From Polaromonas sp. OV174 (GTDB lineage: Bacteria; Pseudomonadota; Gammaproteobacteria; Burkholderiales; Burkholderiaceae_C): a stretch of DNA of 34,841 nt. Location of the stretch: NCBI RefSeq assembly GCF_900112285.1, contig NZ_FOKZ01000030.1:1-34841 (forward strand), read 5' to 3'. Below are positions 33,412 to 34,841 of the stretch, piece after piece; the first letter of the stretch is position 1, and the number at the start of each line of letters is the position of its first letter. The notes below the pieces were generated by a model. The model was not told the origin of the DNA and made no database searches. It saw only the letters and a list, made by a program, of their open reading frames with translations. A program made the translations under genes and the position numbers.

Positions 33412-33831
33412 GCAGGCAGCGGTGAGTTTTGCCAACTTGGGCCAGGGCCATAAAACCCCAGCCAGCGCCCGGGCGACATGGCGCCACGACCTGCCTAAAA
33501 AGCATGGAGATGGATCGCCGCTTCACCGCCAGTGAGCATGCACATCAGCGTGCGAACCGCTTACGGTTGGGCACATATTTAAGGAAACGAAAACCCTGAT
33601 CTCCAGTCCATCTGCTAGATGAATATCCCGCCCAAACAACGAGATTGATTCATCCATGGCTCTTGTTGCTGTTGTGAGTTGGAGGACACAGGAAAGGCAT
33701 GCCCGCCCCTCAAAGAACAGCGACAACCCGGCTCGTCGATAAGGCCTGTTGGCACAACTTACCGATGCCGGGCTTAAGGGCCAATCAGCCTGTTTGATCG
33801 CGATTTATCAATCTGCTCAAAGGAATTCATC
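33412..33831 (+). other. Gene-free stretch upstream of the tandem-repeat gene
   Basis: About 420 bases with no supportable gene. A 31-codon frame (ATG at 33504) and a minus-strand frame at 33523-33726 are open, but neither has a ribosome site or familiar content. The stretch should contain the promoter of the gene starting at 33832; I see no confident -35/-10 pair. Confidence 0.4.
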
Positions 33832-34332
33832 ATGGCATCAAAACTTCTTCCGCTATCCATTCTTAGCCTTGCCGCGCTGGCCTCGGTCGGCAGTTTTGCC
33901 CAAGAGATGACATCCGGCCCAAGAAGCCGCGCAGATGTCATGGCCGAATTGCAGCAAGCGCAGCGCCAGGGCTACACAGCGAGTGCGAACAACCCGTTTC
34001 CACCCACGACTGTGACCGGAACCCCTAAGACCCGCGCCGAGGTCATCAACGAACTGCAGCAAGCGCAGCGCCAGGGCTACACAGCGAGTGCGAACAACCC
34101 GTTTCCACCCAAGACTGTGACCGGAACCCCTAAGACCCGCGCCGAGGTCATCAACGAACTGCAGCAAGCGCAGCGCCAGGGCTACACAGGGAGTGCGAAC
34201 GACCCGTTTCCACCCAAGACTGTGACCGGAACCCCTAAGACCCGCGCCGAGGTCATCAACGAACTGCAGCAAGCGCAGCGCCAGGGCTACACAGGGAGTG
34301 CGAGCAACCCTTATCCACCTATGGCCAATTAA
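33832..34332 (+). CDS. DUF4148-like exported protein built of 35-residue tandem repeats
   Basis: This is a 166-residue protein with a signal peptide (LLPLSILSLAALASVGSFAQ) and four copies of a 35-residue unit with the core TRAEVINELQQAQRQGYTAS followed by ANNPFPPKTVTGTPK. The first copy is more diverged (SRADVMAELQQAQRQGYTAS) and the last is cut short at NPYPPMAN. A normal family member, such as the one at 31852-32169, carries one full unit plus a partial one, so this gene has expanded by internal duplication. AAAGGAATTCATC precedes the ATG. It lies alone between the LysR terminator and an insertion sequence. Function is unknown; periplasmic location is predicted. Confidence 0.9.
   Translation: MASKLLPLSILSLAALASVGSFAQEMTSGPRSRADVMAELQQAQRQGYTASANNPFPPTTVTGTPKTRAEVINELQQAQRQGYTASANNPFPPKTVTGTPKTRAEVINELQQAQRQGYTGSANDPFPPKTVTGTPKTRAEVINELQQAQRQGYTGSASNPYPPMAN
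33928..34329 (+). repeat. 105-bp in-frame tandem repeats
   Basis: The shared block GCAGCAAGCGCAGCGCCAGG recurs at 33951, 34056, 34161 and 34266, exactly 105 bases apart (35 codons). Units 2 and 3 are nearly identical at nucleotide level, including silent positions, so duplication is recent. Such repeats can change copy number by recombination or slippage without shifting the frame. Confidence 0.95.
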
Positions 34333-34454
34333 GTGATCTGTGCTCCAGATTCTGCGCAAAGAGAAGGGCGGCATGAGCCGCTACTCGCCACGCTACGCTT
34401 GACGTGGCGTGGCGTGTTCATTCAGAACAAACTTTTTGTGCGTGAGTCGAAAAT

Positions 34455-34491
34455 AAAAAAGCCCGCTACCAAATCGGTACCAGGCTTTTTT
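34455..34491. terminator. Bidirectional terminator before the insertion sequence
   Basis: AAAAAAGCC pairs with GGCTTTTTT, with an inner TACC/GGTA pairing in the loop. T tracts exist on both strands. It would stop the tandem-repeat gene on the plus strand and any transcript from the insertion-sequence side on the minus strand. Confidence 0.8.
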
Positions 34492-34497
34492 ATTAAG

Positions 34498-34841
34498 TGT
34501 GACCCGTCCTGAATTGGGTTGACACCTTTTCCCTAAAGAAAAGGCAAGTCAATGGATACAAGCGTCAAACGCACACAGCGCGACTACACGCTGGCTTTTA
34601 AACTCTCGGTGGTCGACCAAGCAGAAAAAAAAAAACTGACGTACAAGCAGGCGCAGGAGCGCTACGGTATCCAGGGTCGCTCGACCGTGCTGGTGTGGCT
34701 GCGCAAGCACGGCCGGCAAGGCTGGGGAGATGCGGCATCATCATGGCTACCTATGCCAATGCCGATAAAAAAATCCTCCTTTGCGCCTGCGTCGCTGACC
34801 CCCGAGCAGAAGATCAAAGCCCTTGAAGTCCAACTTCAGGA
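34498..34841 (+). mobile_element. IS3-type insertion sequence, left end (partial)
   Basis: The left end appears to begin near TGTGACCCGTCCTGAATTGG, a terminal-inverted-repeat style sequence starting with TG as in the IS3 family. It lies directly before a transposase orfA and right after a terminator. The right end and the target duplication are outside the window. The exact first base (34498 or 34500) is uncertain. Confidence 0.75.
34552..34841 (+). CDS. IS3-family transposase OrfA, 3' end cut by window edge
   Basis: OrfA of IS3-type elements is the helix-turn-helix protein that binds the element ends; the catalytic DDE part (OrfB) is made by frameshifting. Here 96 codons are visible: TQRDYTLAFKLSVVDQAEKK then the HTH region LTYKQAQERYGIQGRSTVLV with WLRKHGRQGW, and the start of the coiled coil LTPEQKIKALEVQLQ. 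AAGG seven bases before the ATG supports the start. A run of 11 A residues (34625-34635) encodes EKKK in the middle of the HTH region; such a run is prone to slippage. OrfB and the frameshift site lie beyond the edge. Confidence 0.88.
   Translation, partial: MDTSVKRTQRDYTLAFKLSVVDQAEKKKLTYKQAQERYGIQGRSTVLVWLRKHGRQGWGDAASSWLPMPMPIKKSSFAPASLTPEQKIKALEVQLQ

Noticed and set aside
33523..33726. 67-codon minus-strand frame upstream of the tandem-repeat gene
   Set aside because: No ribosome site, no domain and unusual composition; the region reads as non-coding.
33928..34329. CRISPR-like array
   Set aside because: The repeats are 105 bp, contiguous, coding and in frame, with no spacers and no cas genes nearby.

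Overview
The window reads as part of a betaproteobacterial chromosome of the order Burkholderiales, most likely family Comamonadaceae (Polaromonas/Rhodoferax/Acidovorax-like). This rests on high-GC coding sequence, the flgAMN / flgB-J layout, DUF4148-type exported proteins, and dispersed intergenic repeats of a kind I associate with that family. The genus is inference. No rRNA, tRNA or CRISPR array was found.

Bases 1-13058 form a motility and chemotaxis island. On the minus strand, flgB-C-D-E-F-G-H-I-J encodes the rod, hook, hook cap, L- and P-rings and the rod-cap muramidase. It is followed by a cheW remnant, a complete methyl-accepting chemotaxis protein (MCP), cheW, and a second MCP cut by the left edge. 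The usual flgK/flgL are not next to flgJ. Divergently, flgA, then flgM (anti-sigma-28) and flgN (hook-filament chaperone) run on the plus strand, with a near-perfect sigma-28 promoter in front of flgM. The two MCPs share an almost identical signalling domain but have unrelated sensor regions.

Bases 13078-23441 hold mostly single housekeeping or accessory genes: an Lrp/AsnC regulator, a creatininase-family amidohydrolase, a roughly 0.5-kb imperfect palindromic repeat with no gene in it, a B12-binding radical SAM protein, a DsbD/ScsB-type thiol:disulfide reductase, a small CoA-binding protein, a YbaK-type deacylase, a SAM methyltransferase with an extra C-terminal region, a NinX-like hypothetical, and hemE (uroporphyrinogen decarboxylase).

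Bases 23442-31742 carry replication restart and repair genes (priA, rep) with membrane and envelope genes (a DUF1003 protein, an AEC-family permease, an exported hypothetical, and outer-membrane phospholipase A). The hemE-priA gap has two consensus DnaA boxes. The priA reading frame carries two in-frame copies of a GC-rich repeat of about 126 bp, placed between helicase motifs.

Bases 31768-34841 contain two DUF4148-like small exported proteins flanking a LysR regulator. The second is built from 105-bp tandem repeats. The right edge cuts an IS3-type insertion sequence just after the start of its orfA.

Nothing in the window is clearly a new multi-gene system. The most unusual signals are repeats invading coding sequence (priA, and a short TACT...ATAGC...GCGC motif in three genes), the long palindrome, the cheW fossil between flgJ and the MCP, and the DnaA boxes next to priA.
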